NCBI RefSeq assembly: GCF_019308285.1
Contig: NZ_WWEM01000038.1
Coordinates: forward strand, 179,426 to 243,425
Length of the DNA stretch: 64,000 nucleotides
From: Flavobacterium quisquiliarum
Lineage (GTDB): Bacteria; Bacteroidota; Bacteroidia; Flavobacteriales; Flavobacteriaceae
Reading direction: 5' to 3'
Made by a program: the position numbers and the translations under genes. This document shows, in pieces, positions 32,908-45,900 of this stretch. The notes beneath the pieces are model-generated. The model was given only the letters and a program-made list of their open reading frames with translations. It made no database searches and was not told the DNA's origin. Positions within the stretch are counted from its first letter, which is position 1. Each line of letters opens with the position of its first letter.

Positions 32908-33888
32908 TTAATCGTGAACTGGACTCTGCGTACAAGGACAGTTACTGATAGATTGTAAGAAATCAAATCCAATTGTAATTGAATGTGTTCCTGAATTGTA
33001 AGTACCAAGACCGTTAAACATTAACTGGTAAGAGTAAGCAAAATAGAATTTTGATTTCATAAAACCAGCCATTGGTCCCATTGCTAATGGCTTTGGAAAC
33101 TGGTCATTTAAGAAACGGTATGAAACTCCGATCCAATAATAATCTTCGTAACGATTGTAACGTCTGTATTTAAAGTTAAAATCGGTTGTAGAACGTTGGT
33201 CACTTGCAAAATACTGCAAGAAAACGGATGGTTCATATTCTATACGTCTATTTTCTCCGTCTCTAAAAGTAAATCCAGAATATACCTGAAAGTTTGAAAG
33301 CAAATCTGGCTCTACTCCTCTGTACTTATCTGTATTTTTCTTCAAAACGTTGTTGGCATTAAAACTAAGATAAAATCCTTTATGACGATACAAAGCACTA
33401 ATGTCAAAGTTATTATTTGAATTGTAACGATTGTCGGTAATCGAAGGATCTAAAGGTACTGGAACACCATTCACATCTCCAGTAAAGTTTCCTGTTTCTA
33501 AACGAAAACTATTGAAGTTATATGAAATACCAAATGATAGATATTTTTCAGAATAATAATCTAAAATAAGGTGGTGAGCAAACGAAACTTTAGCTCCGGT
33601 TTGTCTTGTATTACCATTGCTATCGTTATACAACGAAATACCAACCCCAGAACGATCTAGGACACGAAAATCTGCATACAATGATTGGTTATCTGGCGCA
33701 TCTTTAATTCCGACCCACTGCGTTAAACCATTGGCTCTAATTCGGAGGTTGTCTCCAATACCCGCATAAGCAGGCGAAAGAATAAAAGGGTTATCAGCTA
33801 AATACTGCGTAAACACTGGTAGGTTTAACTCTTGGCTGTAACTTGTTGTTACAGCCATGAGTACTAAGGATAAAATAAACTTTTTCAT
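32908..33888 (-). CDS. sprF: SprF, PorP/SprF-family outer-membrane protein for SprB export
   Basis: SprF is the PorP-like outer-membrane partner needed to deliver SprB through the T9SS in F. johnsoniae. From the start at 33888 the protein has 326 residues: a signal peptide (ending TSYSQ) and a beta-barrel with the PorP signature VFTQYLADNPFILSPAYAG near the N-terminus and GPMAGFMKSKFYFAYSYQL near the end. The frame is open a further 32 codons into sprB's 3' end, but only the start at 33888 gives a signal peptide. It follows sprB by 43 bp as the last gene of the gliding operon, the position sprF has in F. johnsoniae. Confidence 0.92.
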   Translation of the reverse strand: MKKFILSLVLMAVTTSYSQELNLPVFTQYLADNPFILSPAYAGIGDNLRIRANGLTQWVGIKDAPDNQSLYADFRVLDRSGVGISLYNDSNGNTRQTGAKVSFAHHLILDYYSEKYLSFGISYNFNSFRLETGNFTGDVNGVPVPLDPSITDNRYNSNNNFDISALYRHKGFYLSFNANNVLKKNTDKYRGVEPDLLSNFQVYSGFTFRDGENRRIEYEPSVFLQYFASDQRSTTDFNFKYRRYNRYEDYYWIGVSYRFLNDQFPKPLAMGPMAGFMKSKFYFAYSYQLMFNGLGTYNSGTHSITIGFDFLQSISNCPCTQSPVHD

Positions 33889-33931
33889 TGTAATAATTTT
33901 TTTAGATAACATCATTGGGGCTATAATTTTG

Positions 33932-36900
33932 TTATCTGTATAATGTGAAATGTCCAACAAACTCTCTATTATCTTTTGGATCATTTAGTTTAAGAACATA
34001 CCAGTAATCTCCTGTTGGTAATTCGTTTCCATGATATCTACCATCCCATTTTCCTCCAACTCTATATTTACCAACTACTCTACCGTATCTGTCGTAAACA
34101 TCGAATGTTAGATCTTTGTAAGCCAATGCACCACAATCAGGACCAATAGTATTATTAGAACCGATACCATCTGGTGTAAAGTAGTTTGGCATACAGAAAT
34201 CATAGAATTTACCTTCAACGTCTATTGTAGCCTCACAACCGTTTTTGTCTCTTACAATCACTTTATAAATGCCTGATTTATAGATTCTATAAGTGTTTGA
34301 TGAAGAGAATGGTTCTCCATTAAAACTGTATTCATAAGGCGCAACACCTCCAGAAGCTTTCACCGTAATCGTGTTAATTTCTGTAGTCTGCTTCGTTACA
34401 TCTATTAGACTTAATGGATCAACTGCATTTACATCAAACAATTCTGTTGATACTTCACATCCGTTAGTATGTCTTACTGTAACATAATGTGGTCCTGCAG
34501 GAACATCTATAAAGATATTACTTGGCTGGAATGCTCCAGTATCTAATGCATAACTGATTTGCGTTGGATCTGTATTAGACTTATCTATCGAAATAACAAC
34601 CATATTAGACTGTGCATTGTTCACACAATCGTAAGTTACTTCATACGTAGGATTAAGTGTAACTGGCAATGCCAAATCGATTGTAATTTCTTGAGAACAT
34701 TGGTTAGCATCTACGATATAAACAACATGCGTTCCACCTGCAAGGTTAGAGAATACAAATTTAGTTTGTGTAGTATCACCTGGAGTAAACGGTCCATTTT
34801 GATTGTCTAAACTATAACTGTATGGCATTGTTCCTCCAATTATATCAATTGCAAATTGAGCATCATGTTCACCTGAACAATGTTCTTCTTCTCTTAAAGT
34901 AAGATCCTCTGTAATTTCAATTGGATCTGGTTGTGTGATTGTCTCTTCGTAATCTTGGTAACAACCATTTTCATCCTGAACTCTTACGATGTAAGTACCT
35001 GGTCTTAAGTTTTCAAAAATATTAGAATCAAAGAACTGTCTTAAATTTGGTGAAATTGCATAAACATATCTTCCTGTTCCTCCTACAGCATTAACTGTTA
35101 TCTTACCGTTGTTGAATCCTGAACAAGTAACATTAACAACATCTAATGTCGCTGTTAAAGCTTGTGCCGGTTCTGTAATCTCAATTATCTCAGATGGCTG
35201 AGTACAATCTAAACTTACTGCTCTAACTCTGTAGAATCCTACAGGTAAATCTGTAAATTCACCAGGATACGCTTGCGCTGGAGCTGGCGTAATTGGATTT
35301 CCGTTTACATCTGTTAAAATGTAAGTGAAATTACCTAACCCTCCTTTTGCAATAGCCGTAATTGTTCCTTTTACATCTCCAGTACATTGAATATCTGTAT
35401 GGCTTAATGTTTCGAATACAATTGCAGGAACTGGATCAAAAGTAACTCCGTTAGATACTACGCTTAAACATCCGTTTGTATCTCTTACATAGTATGTATA
35501 AGTTACCTTAGCTGTAGTTCTTGGTAAATCAATTGGAACAGAACTAGTAAATGATGTTGGATTATATGTAATTCCATCAACACTATAATAGTAAGGAGCA
35601 GTTCCTCCTGTTGCAGTAAGGACAACTCTTGGCGTAATTTGACAAGTTTCTGTTCTATCAATAGCTAAAGAAGCTTTAACAACATTTGGCTGTCTAATAG
35701 TAATTGTATTTGATACATTACTACAAGTCCAATCATCGGAAGCTGTTACTTGATAAGTTCCTGCACCTAATCCAGCAAATGTTCTGCTTGGCTGCGCTGC
35801 TCTAACGATTTGTGTTCCATCTGCTAATGTTCCACGTAAAGTAAATGTATAGTTACCAGAACCTCCAGTTACTGTATTTACCGTTATTGTAGCATCTTTA
35901 TCTTCAAAACAAAGCAGTAATGTTTTATCTGTTGCGATAACAACACTAATAGGTGTTGGATTTACCAATGGAACACTAAATGATGCTTCACATTTACCGT
36001 CTGTTACATAAACAGTATAGTTACCTTCTACTAAATTCGCAAAAATAGGAGAATCTTGATATGGAGTGATAATATTAGTACCAATTCTTAACTCGTACTT
36101 GTATCCTCCTGGCCATCCACCTGTTGCAGACGCTATAATTCTACCATCATTATTACCTGCAATACAAGTAATATCTTTCTTAGTTGCCGTTACAGCTAAA
36201 GCTGCAGCTGGCTGTGTAATAGTAAAGTTTTTAGTTGCTTCACAGAAAGGTGTATCTAATAGAATACCTGTAATACTGTAAACTCCATATGACAATCCAG
36301 AAATTGTAGTTGGACCAGCTGTTGCAGATGAACCACTTCTTACAATTGTGTTTGAAGCGTCACGGATCACGTAATCAAATCTACCTGCACTATTAGGATT
36401 GTTTGCATTGATTAACAAGTCTACGATAGTAACATCTATACTACCATTGCTTCCATTATAACAATTTACATTTTGAACATTCTCAATTTTAAGATCGAAT
36501 GTATTTGGCTCATTTACATAATGAATGTATTCAACACTACAATTTGTATCTAAGTTAGTTACTGTTATTAAATAGTTTGCAACTGGTAAACCTGTAAACC
36601 TACCATCATTATTCCTTTGCAATGGATATAAAGTTCCAAGCGCTCCTGTAGAAGCATCGATATCTACTACAGTATATTCTAAATTAGTTGGTGTTCCTCC
36701 GATTGAGCTAATTGAAACTGTAATGTCCTCTAGATTATTACATGTAATAGCACGATCAACATTTACTGTGATTTTGTCTAAAGCAATGTATGGATTGATC
36801 ACAATTTGTGCAGGAGCAGTTCCAACACAACCTTTATCATCATAAACATTAACAATATAAGTTCCACCTTCCAAATCGTAAATTGTATACGTTGGTTTAT

Positions 36901-39900
36901 CTGAAAATTGTTTAACCTCGTTTGGAGTACCTACTTTTATAAATTCATAATTCGCATATTTATTAGAACCTCCCGTTACACCAGAAACTGTAATAGTAGC
37001 AAAGTTGTTTGAATTACTTCCCGCATTACAATTGAACTGTGAAACTGCTGGTGCAGGAACACTGATTAGTAATGGTGTATCAACATCGATCTCATCTCTT
37101 GCTGGACAACCTCTACCAGAAATAACATCGATTACGTAATGACCAGCAGCTAAACCAGTAAAAATATTAGATTCTTGATAGGTAACTCCTCCATCTATAC
37201 TGTACATATATTTCGGATTATCATTAACCCCTGCTGAAGGTGTTGTCATAGTCGCTGTTATAGTACCATCAGAGAATGTAGCACATGTTACTGGTGTTGA
37301 TGTCAATGCAAATCCTGTAATTGTTGTAGCTCTCTCAATAGTTTCTTCAACTTGTGCAGGACAACCCGTTGTTGTATCTCTAACATAGAACGTGTATGTT
37401 GCTGGTGCTAAATTTGGAAATATTGGATCTGATCCAAAGTTTGTACCATCAATACTATACTCATAATTTCCGCTTCCTCCTACTGGATGTAATGTAATTT
37501 CTCCATTAGCGTCATTACATGTTGGAATTACTGAAATACTTGTACTTACAGACAATTTTTCTAAAATTTCAACTCTGAAAGGAACTGCATTTGTACATCC
37601 GTTTTTATCTCTTACAGTTACAAAATATTCTCCAGGCTGATCAACAGTAAATGTTCCTGTTGGCTGGAAACCATTTCCAATGCTGTATTCAGCACCACCT
37701 GCAGTTGTTGCAGTAACTGTAAATGTATAAGTTCCTGTTGGACTTGGACATTGGCTGAATGCATTTACTGAAAGATTAGATGGACTTAAATCTTCTGCAA
37801 TTGTAACATCTAATTTAATAGCACAATCGTTTTTATCTTTCACCCAAACATCCCATTCTGTGTTTGTTGCTGGATCAAGAATTGCAAAACTATCTGGACC
37901 GTATACTGGCGTTCCATTATCTTGAACGAATGCATAACTTAAACCTCCGCTTCCTCCAGAAATAGTAGTCAAGTCGATTGTAACTTTTGAACCTGTGTTA
38001 AAACAGTTTTTATTTTCATTTATTACAGAGAATCCTGTCAATGGATCTGGTTCTGTAATAACTACAGGAATTGTAGTTGTAAAGTCACAACTTGGATAAG
38101 CTGTTTCTACAACATGAACCGTATAGTCATTTCCAGCCGCTAATCCATGAGGAAGTACGAATGAACTTGACGTTGTACTGTCGCCTGTTCCTGTAAGTGG
38201 CGGTGTTAAAGGATTTCCTCCTCTAAGGATCTCATAGGTATAAGGTCCTGCGTAACCTGTAACATTGATTTCGATTGCTCCGGTTGAGTTACCGTTACAA
38301 TCAACATTTGCAGCAGCTGTAGCAAAAACTTCTAGAGTATCAAATACTGGTACTTCTATAGTATTAGACAAAATACTGCACTCTGTATTATTATCAAAAA
38401 TTTCAAAATGATAATTACTTCCAGGTGTTGTTGCACCATAAGTAAATCTGTCATTCGTAACAGGAACTAATCCTCCCTCAGCAGCACCATCACGGTATGC
38501 TTGGTAAGTAAATCCTAATGGAGTATTTGTTCCACCAGTAATAATCACTTGAATATCTTGTTGATTGTTAATACAATCCATTGGTGGATTCAATTTAGCC
38601 GCAACAGCAGAAACCAATTTAGGGAACGGCTGAATTGTGATTTGATCGCTCACTATACATCCTTTTGCATCTTTTACATAGTATGTAAGTGTTTTTGCGA
38701 ATCCATTATCAGATACTCTAAACTCATGTTCATCTCTCCAGTTTGTGCCGTCTAAACTATATTTATAATCAGCAAAATCTAAAGGTATCTTACCTGCTCC
38801 TCCTCCTGGAGTGATTGTAACTGTTTTCTCATTGAAAGTTGTACCTGTACATTTAAACTCGTCTTGCTCTAATAGAATTGTAACTGGAGTTGGCGCAAAA
38901 ATTTCTGTTTGATGTGTTATTGGACATCCTTTTGCAGAACGAACAGTTACGTCATAAACACCAACCGTTAATCCTGTAAATACTTTGCCATTTTGAGTAA
39001 CTGGGCTTCCTAGAGGAGCCGGCGAAACTTTAGTCAATGTATATTGATAAGGACCTTCAACATTCGTTGTTGGCAATGTAACTGTAATCGTTCCATTATT
39101 AAGAGTTCCTTGAGAACCAGTACAATTTGGTGCTGTATTAGACAACGTAAAATCTGGATCTGCTGGAATAGCCAAGTCAATTGTTACTGGTTTAGTACAA
39201 CCTGTATTAACGTCTCTAACTGTAACGGTATAATTACCTGGAGCTTGGTTAATAAATACAGGGTTATTAAACTGTACTGGACTTGTAACTCCTGTTGTGT
39301 TATTTACTAATGTATATTCAAAATTAGTTGTTGGAATTCTAAATCCTCCGGTAACGCTAACTGTAATAGTACCATCTGCCGTTCTACAAGTTGGAATAGT
39401 CGTAAACGAACCTTCTATTTGTAATGGTTCATAAATTTCAATACCTGTAACTGTGTTACCACAACCGTTAGAATCTTTTACTCTTACAGTATGTGTTCCT
39501 GATGATACATTTGGAATTGTAAATGTCGTTGCCGTTTCTCTTTCCCAATCACCACCATCTAAACTATAATCATAAGGACCAACACCTGGACTTGTTAACG
39601 TAACTGTGATACCGAATTTTCCTTCCACAGCTGTACATTGAAGTGCAGAAACTGCTGTAATTACTGGTTCTGGATCTCTATTAACAGTTACTGTACCAGC
39701 TTGGATACAGCCATAAGCATCACGTACATATACTAAGTAATTTCCATCTTCAACATAGAACGTATTTGTATTATGAGTACCAACTATGAAAGAAGAAGCC
39801 AATGGACGAACGTCTGATGCGTCTTCTCCTATTGCCCCATTATCTGGGAAAATTTGATATAAATACGGAACTGCAGTAATACCATTTGCAGGATCAGCAG

Positions 39901-42900
39901 CTATTGTTGTACCTCCTTGTCCTGAAGCCGTAACTACACCTTTATTAGGATTACAATTAGCATTTTTACTTGTACTAACGTTAATTTTCAAATCGGTTGA
40001 TGACTCTCTAATCACAAATGTTGTAGTAGCTACACTACAACCTGCATTTGTAGAAGTTCCTGTTTCTTTTACTAATACATAATAATTACCAAAATTCAGT
40101 GCTGGAGTTGTTATCACTACACTACCATTTGCTGGTACCGTAGCTGTTCCTGTCGAACCTGCTATTGGTGTACGAGTAAATGCATCAAAAACCTCATAAT
40201 CTACTGTAGTTGGTGTTCCATAAATACTTGTTACAGTAAATGTAACATTCCCGTCAGCCGCTGTCTTACAAGTTACATTACTTGGTACTAAAGCATCAGT
40301 AGTTAATGTAGAGTTAGTTGGAATTGGTGATGCTTTAGTTTCAAAATAATAACATTTTGTCGCATCATCATATACAACAAAAGTATATGTTACCCCTGGT
40401 GTTAAATCGTAGAATGTAGCATCTTTACTACCTGGTGTACTTGGCGGACCAACTGTACCAGGAGCATTTTCTGGAATCCAATCAGCTGATGGGTAAGGTA
40501 CTACTGTACCTTTATAAATACTAAAGTAGAATGGTCCATTTCCTGAAAATGCAGAACCTACCGCTACAGTAGCAGTACCACCAGTTGTACAATTAGCTGG
40601 AGGGTAAGTAACAGTAATATCTAATTGATTTGGAGGTGATGCCACTAAAACATCTTTATATTCTACTAAACATCCGTTAGCATCAGTAATTTTAACTTGA
40701 TATAATCCAAAATCTACAATGTCAAATTCAACAGAAGTAGTTCCAGGGCTTACTTCAGTTTTATCATAATTATAACCTGTTACATGGTAAGTATAATTAG
40801 GAGTTCCTCCTGTTACACTGTTAATAATAATCGATCCTTTAGAAACTCCTCCCAATGGATCACATGTAATTGGTACAATCGTCTTTGTTACAACAATTGG
40901 CTCTGGACCGCTAATTGTACCAGGCATAGAATCTGTACATCCATTTCCATCAGTAACAGTAATCATATAACTTCCTCTTGGAAGCCCAGTAGTTTGTGTT
41001 CCAAAATTAACGTTAGGTGTTACATCAGTTTTAACGACACTATAAACAAATGGACTTACTCCTTTAGTTAGATCTAAAGTAATATTGAAAGATCCAGTTT
41101 CATCAGCACTACAATATACTTGATCAACCTGAACAACAGCTGTTATATCAGGATCTGTTTTAGGCTGTAATGTTCTTGTTGCAGTTGTGGTACATCCTGC
41201 AGCATCTGTAAATGTAAATACATATATTGTAGGTGTAGTTTTTCCTGCTGGAATACCACTTGCATCAACATAACTAAATGTTCCATCAGTAGCAGTTACA
41301 TTATGTGTAGTTGCAGGAGATTCTGGATTTCCGTCAATTGTAACAGTATACGTATATAACGGATTACCTGTTGCTCCTTGTGTTCCACCAGAAACTTTAC
41401 CTCTAATTTCAATATTTGGCGTATTACATTTTGGACCAGCAAATAAGCTAGTACTTGCTGATAATTCAGTCGCAACAGTTTGTTCTGGCAAATCTATAAA
41501 ACAACCCGTTGAAGTATCTCTAACCGTGATAACATATTTACCAGGCTCTAAATTTTCGAAAGTTCCATTATTTTGAGTCGTTCCTCCATTTAAGGCGTAT
41601 GTATAATTTGCTTGTGTATTTGGTGTTACATAAATAGCTGCTTTTCCAGCATTTGTGTAACAAAGATTTGTTGTTGCAGCAATAGTTGCAGTTACATCAG
41701 GTCCAAGTATAATAGTAAATGTTCCATTTTGTTCACAACCTTTTAAATCTTTAACAGTATAGTTGTAAACACCATTTTCTAAGCCTTCAAAATAGTTATT
41801 GTTTTCTTGTACAATTGCAGGACCTGTTGGAGGTGTTATAGTATAAGTGTAATTTGTATTCCATCCTCCAGTTACATTAATTGTAGCCGTTCCTAAATCA
41901 GCACAAGTTTTTGGCGTAACTGTTGCTGGAGTTAAAGCCAATGGATCTACCGGCTCAGCTACGTGCTGAGTTCTTTCAACATAACAATTTGTTGTTCCAT
42001 TGGTTACTCTAATAGAGTGATTTCCTGCATTTAAATTCGAAACAGTAATATCAAAAGTTGTTCCTGTTCCAGGAGTTGTTCCTGTTTGAACATTTGCTGT
42101 GACACCATCAACTACATATGAATAAGGTGTATTATTACCAAAACCACTAATTGTAAATGTAACAGTACCAGTAGATGCGCCTTTACAAATTACAGTATTA
42201 TCTACATTACTAGAAATAGATATTTCTGGTAATTTATCAATTGTGTGAGATACTTGTTTCTTACAATTATTTTCGTCCATTACCTCAAACATATAGGTTC
42301 CTGGCGCAAGACCCACAAATGTAGGGCTTGATTGGAATATTGTTTGAGAAGCCGTTGGTGAAACGATACGGTATTGGAATGTTGCCATTGTACCTTTTCC
42401 ACCAGTAACTGTCTGGATTGTAACATCTACTGTATTAGCTGGACATCTTAATGCTGTATTAGAGAATGTCATAGCAGTTGGAGGCGTTAGAGCATCAATA
42501 CGTCCCGCTGTAACTGTTAATGGACATCCTTTACCATCTGTAATATCTACAGTATAATTTCCTGCAACTGTTAAGCCTGAAAATATACCATCAGTTCTTG
42601 TCGCTACAATTGTTGTTCCTCTTTTTAAAACAAAAGTATATGAACCATTACCATTTGTTGCTGTTGCGGTAATAGTAGCACCGTGATCACAATTATATTG
42701 AGGGTCTATTGTTGCAGAACCTCCTAAAGCAAGCGGAGCAGTAATTGTAACATCGATTTGTCCTTGACAACCTTTATTGTCTCTTACATAGAAAGTATGT
42801 ACTCCTGCTGATAAGCCAGAGAAAATTCCAGTTGTATTCGTAAATGTAATATTGTCAGAACTGTATCTGTAACCGCCTGAACCATTCTGTGCTCTTAATA

Positions 42901-45900
42901 CAACAGATCCATCTGATAATCCGTTACAAGAAACTGGTACTTTACTAACTTCTGAAAGTGATGGATTTGTAATAGGATCAACAACTGCTGTCATTCTTTT
43001 TGTACATCCTTTTGAATCTGTAACCTCAAAAATATATGTATCTGCAATTCCTGTTGAATACGTAAATGTAGTTCCATTTGGTGTTGTTGGCTGTACAAGT
43101 GTACCTGTAGCATTACCAGAAACTAAACTTACCGTATATGGAGGATATCCGTATGAAATTGTTCCTGTAACTACAGCGTTTCCTGTTGTTGGAGAACAAT
43201 CTAATGTTTTGATATCTTTATCAACGCTTAATTCTCTTTCAATTCTAAAGTCAATAGGATCTATTGGAGAACAACCTACAGCATCAGTAACGATAATTCT
43301 GTGATCTCCTGGCTCGATATTGTTAAATACGTTAGAAGGTGTTTGAGCTGGTTTTCCATCAATGCTATAACTGAATGGACCAGTTCCTCCTGTAACGATA
43401 ACGGTTACTGAAGCTTTGTTTGTAGCATCATAACAGAAATCTGAATTAATATCTAATGCTGCACTTATTGCAGGTGGCGCAACTACTTGTACAGGAGCCC
43501 CTATTGCGCTGACACATTTATTAGCATCTCTTACAAATACTTCATAGTCCCCTACTGGAACGTTAGTAAAGTCTGTACTAGATTGAAATGGTCTATATGA
43601 AGTTCCATTAGCATATCTTAATTCATATTCGTAAGCTGGTGTTCCTTCTGAAGCTGAAGCTCTAATTGTAGCCCCTACAGAACATTTTGCAGCAACAAGT
43701 ACCACACCTCCAGCTAAAAGAGCATTTGGGGCTGTAATTGTTGGTGTAAAGGTTTTTGTACATGTTGCTTCTGTCGTAGCATTGTAACGAACTCTTACAT
43801 CATACGTTTTAGCCTCTAAGTTTGTTACAACATAAGGGCTTACTTTTACATTGATCCAATTTGCTCCTCCGTCTACAGTATAATCATATCCGTAAGTTGT
43901 ATCGAAATTAGTTGCTGTAATTGTAATTTCACCATCATTTGGCGCACCAGTTCCAGCACAAGAAACATTTTTAGTGACATCAGCAGTTCCTGTAAATGCT
44001 TTTCCTGTTGGAACAATAATCGTTAAGTTTTTTTCTTTGATACATGATTTTGGCAATTGATACACTTTAATATCATCAATAGCACCATCATTACCATTAT
44101 ATTCTGTACTTCCAGATCTTACTCTAAAGATTAAGGTTGTATTATTTCCTGGATTTAAAGTTACTTCCCTTTTTTCCCATTTATTCGATCTTAAAATTGT
44201 TGGAATAGACGGAATTCCTGTTGGATTTGGCGTTGGAGGAATTGCTGGTGCCTGTGCAATAACATTTCCGTTAGTATCAACCAATTCGAAAGCGAAACTT
44301 GGATCTACACCACCACTAAAATCAGCTCTAAATAAGTTTGCTAAATAGGCTTCTACAATTACTGGCTGACCTGGAATAACATCATTAATTTGTTTACTGT
44401 ATAAAACTCCATTTGGACCTGCTGCACCACCAATATTAACAGCTAAGAAACGTCCAAAAGGATGTGTTCCATTTGAAGTATGATCTCTAAAAGGATACCA
44501 AGCTGAGTTGTTTGGTTCAATTTGTCTTGTTACTACATATTGATTATCTTCTAATGTTCCTCTTTTATCATCACAATTAGAAGGTAAATCTAAATCATGA
44601 TAACAATAAGCAGCAGCAATACCAGGAGATCTTGTATTATAACCAATACCAAAATCTTCATTTAATAAATTACTAAAAGTTGGTACCGTTACAAGATTAT
44701 ATTCTACACGAATACTATGCGATCCTGGAGCAACATTTAAGAATACGTTTGGCGGAACATTTGTATTTGGCGTTGTACTGCCATCAATATAATACTTGTA
44801 ATTATAATTTTCTGCTCCCGGATTATCAACAATTACTGTACTAGTAGCCGAACCGTCACAATTAAAATTAACTGGAGTTTCCACTGAAATTGATGGTTCT
44901 GCAGGTTCGCTGTCCAAAACAATACCTTCCATTAAGAAAGTACATCCATTCGAATCTTTAATATAAAGATTATAAGTTCCTGGCGCTACATATTTCTCAT
45001 TCTCTGGCTGCCAGCTAGCTCCTCCATCAAAACTATAAGAATAATTTGGCACTCCTCCTTGTGGATTTGTAATACGTAATTTACCAAATCCATTTCCTGA
45101 TGGATCACAACCTGCTAATTCAGAAACCCCAGCTGATGCTGTTAAGGCAGTTCCCGGTTCATCGACAATAACGCGTACTGCTGGTTCTATACACTCTACA
45201 CCATCGTAAATGTATTTTACAATGATATCATAATTTCCTTTAGCTAAATTGGTAATTGGAGCAACAGAACTATAATTTGTTCCTCCGTCAATACTATATT
45301 CAATAGTATATCCAGAATTTGCAGGAGATATTGCTACATCTATTGAACCGTTACTTTCTCCGTAACATTTTGCATCGTGAGGTGTAAACGTCACGGTAGG
45401 TTTTGGAACATCTTCAGCTTTTACTGTTACTGTTACAGAACAAGAGTTATAATCTGTTACTATAATAGTAAATTCTCCATTAGGTGGCAATGGTCTAGTA
45501 AATGGAATAATAGGATTTGTGCCATAATCTACCCCATTTACTGTATAGTAATATCTAGCTGGAGTATTGGCTGGTGCACCTGGAGGTAACGGAACTGGAG
45601 TTCCTCCAGAAGCCTGTATTGTAATTTCACCATCTCCACAAGCAAGTGTTTTTGTAACATCTGCTGTAGCAGTTAATTTTTTATCGTTTATTGTAACTCT
45701 CTTTGTTTCTGAACATCCATCAGATGTAGAAACTGTTACATCATAATCTCCCGCAGCAAGATCGAAAAACTCATGATAGTTTGGAGTCGTTTTTTGTCCA
45801 GAATCTCCCACTATATTTCCTGCAAGATCTTTGGCAACAAAATGGTAATCACCATTAACGTTATCTGCAGATGCATAAATAGATCCCTTTCCTTCACAAA

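Noticed and set aside
33889..33984. Longer SprF start overlapping sprB
   Set aside because: The extra 32 residues lie inside sprB's 3' end and precede a perfectly normal signal peptide start at 33888.
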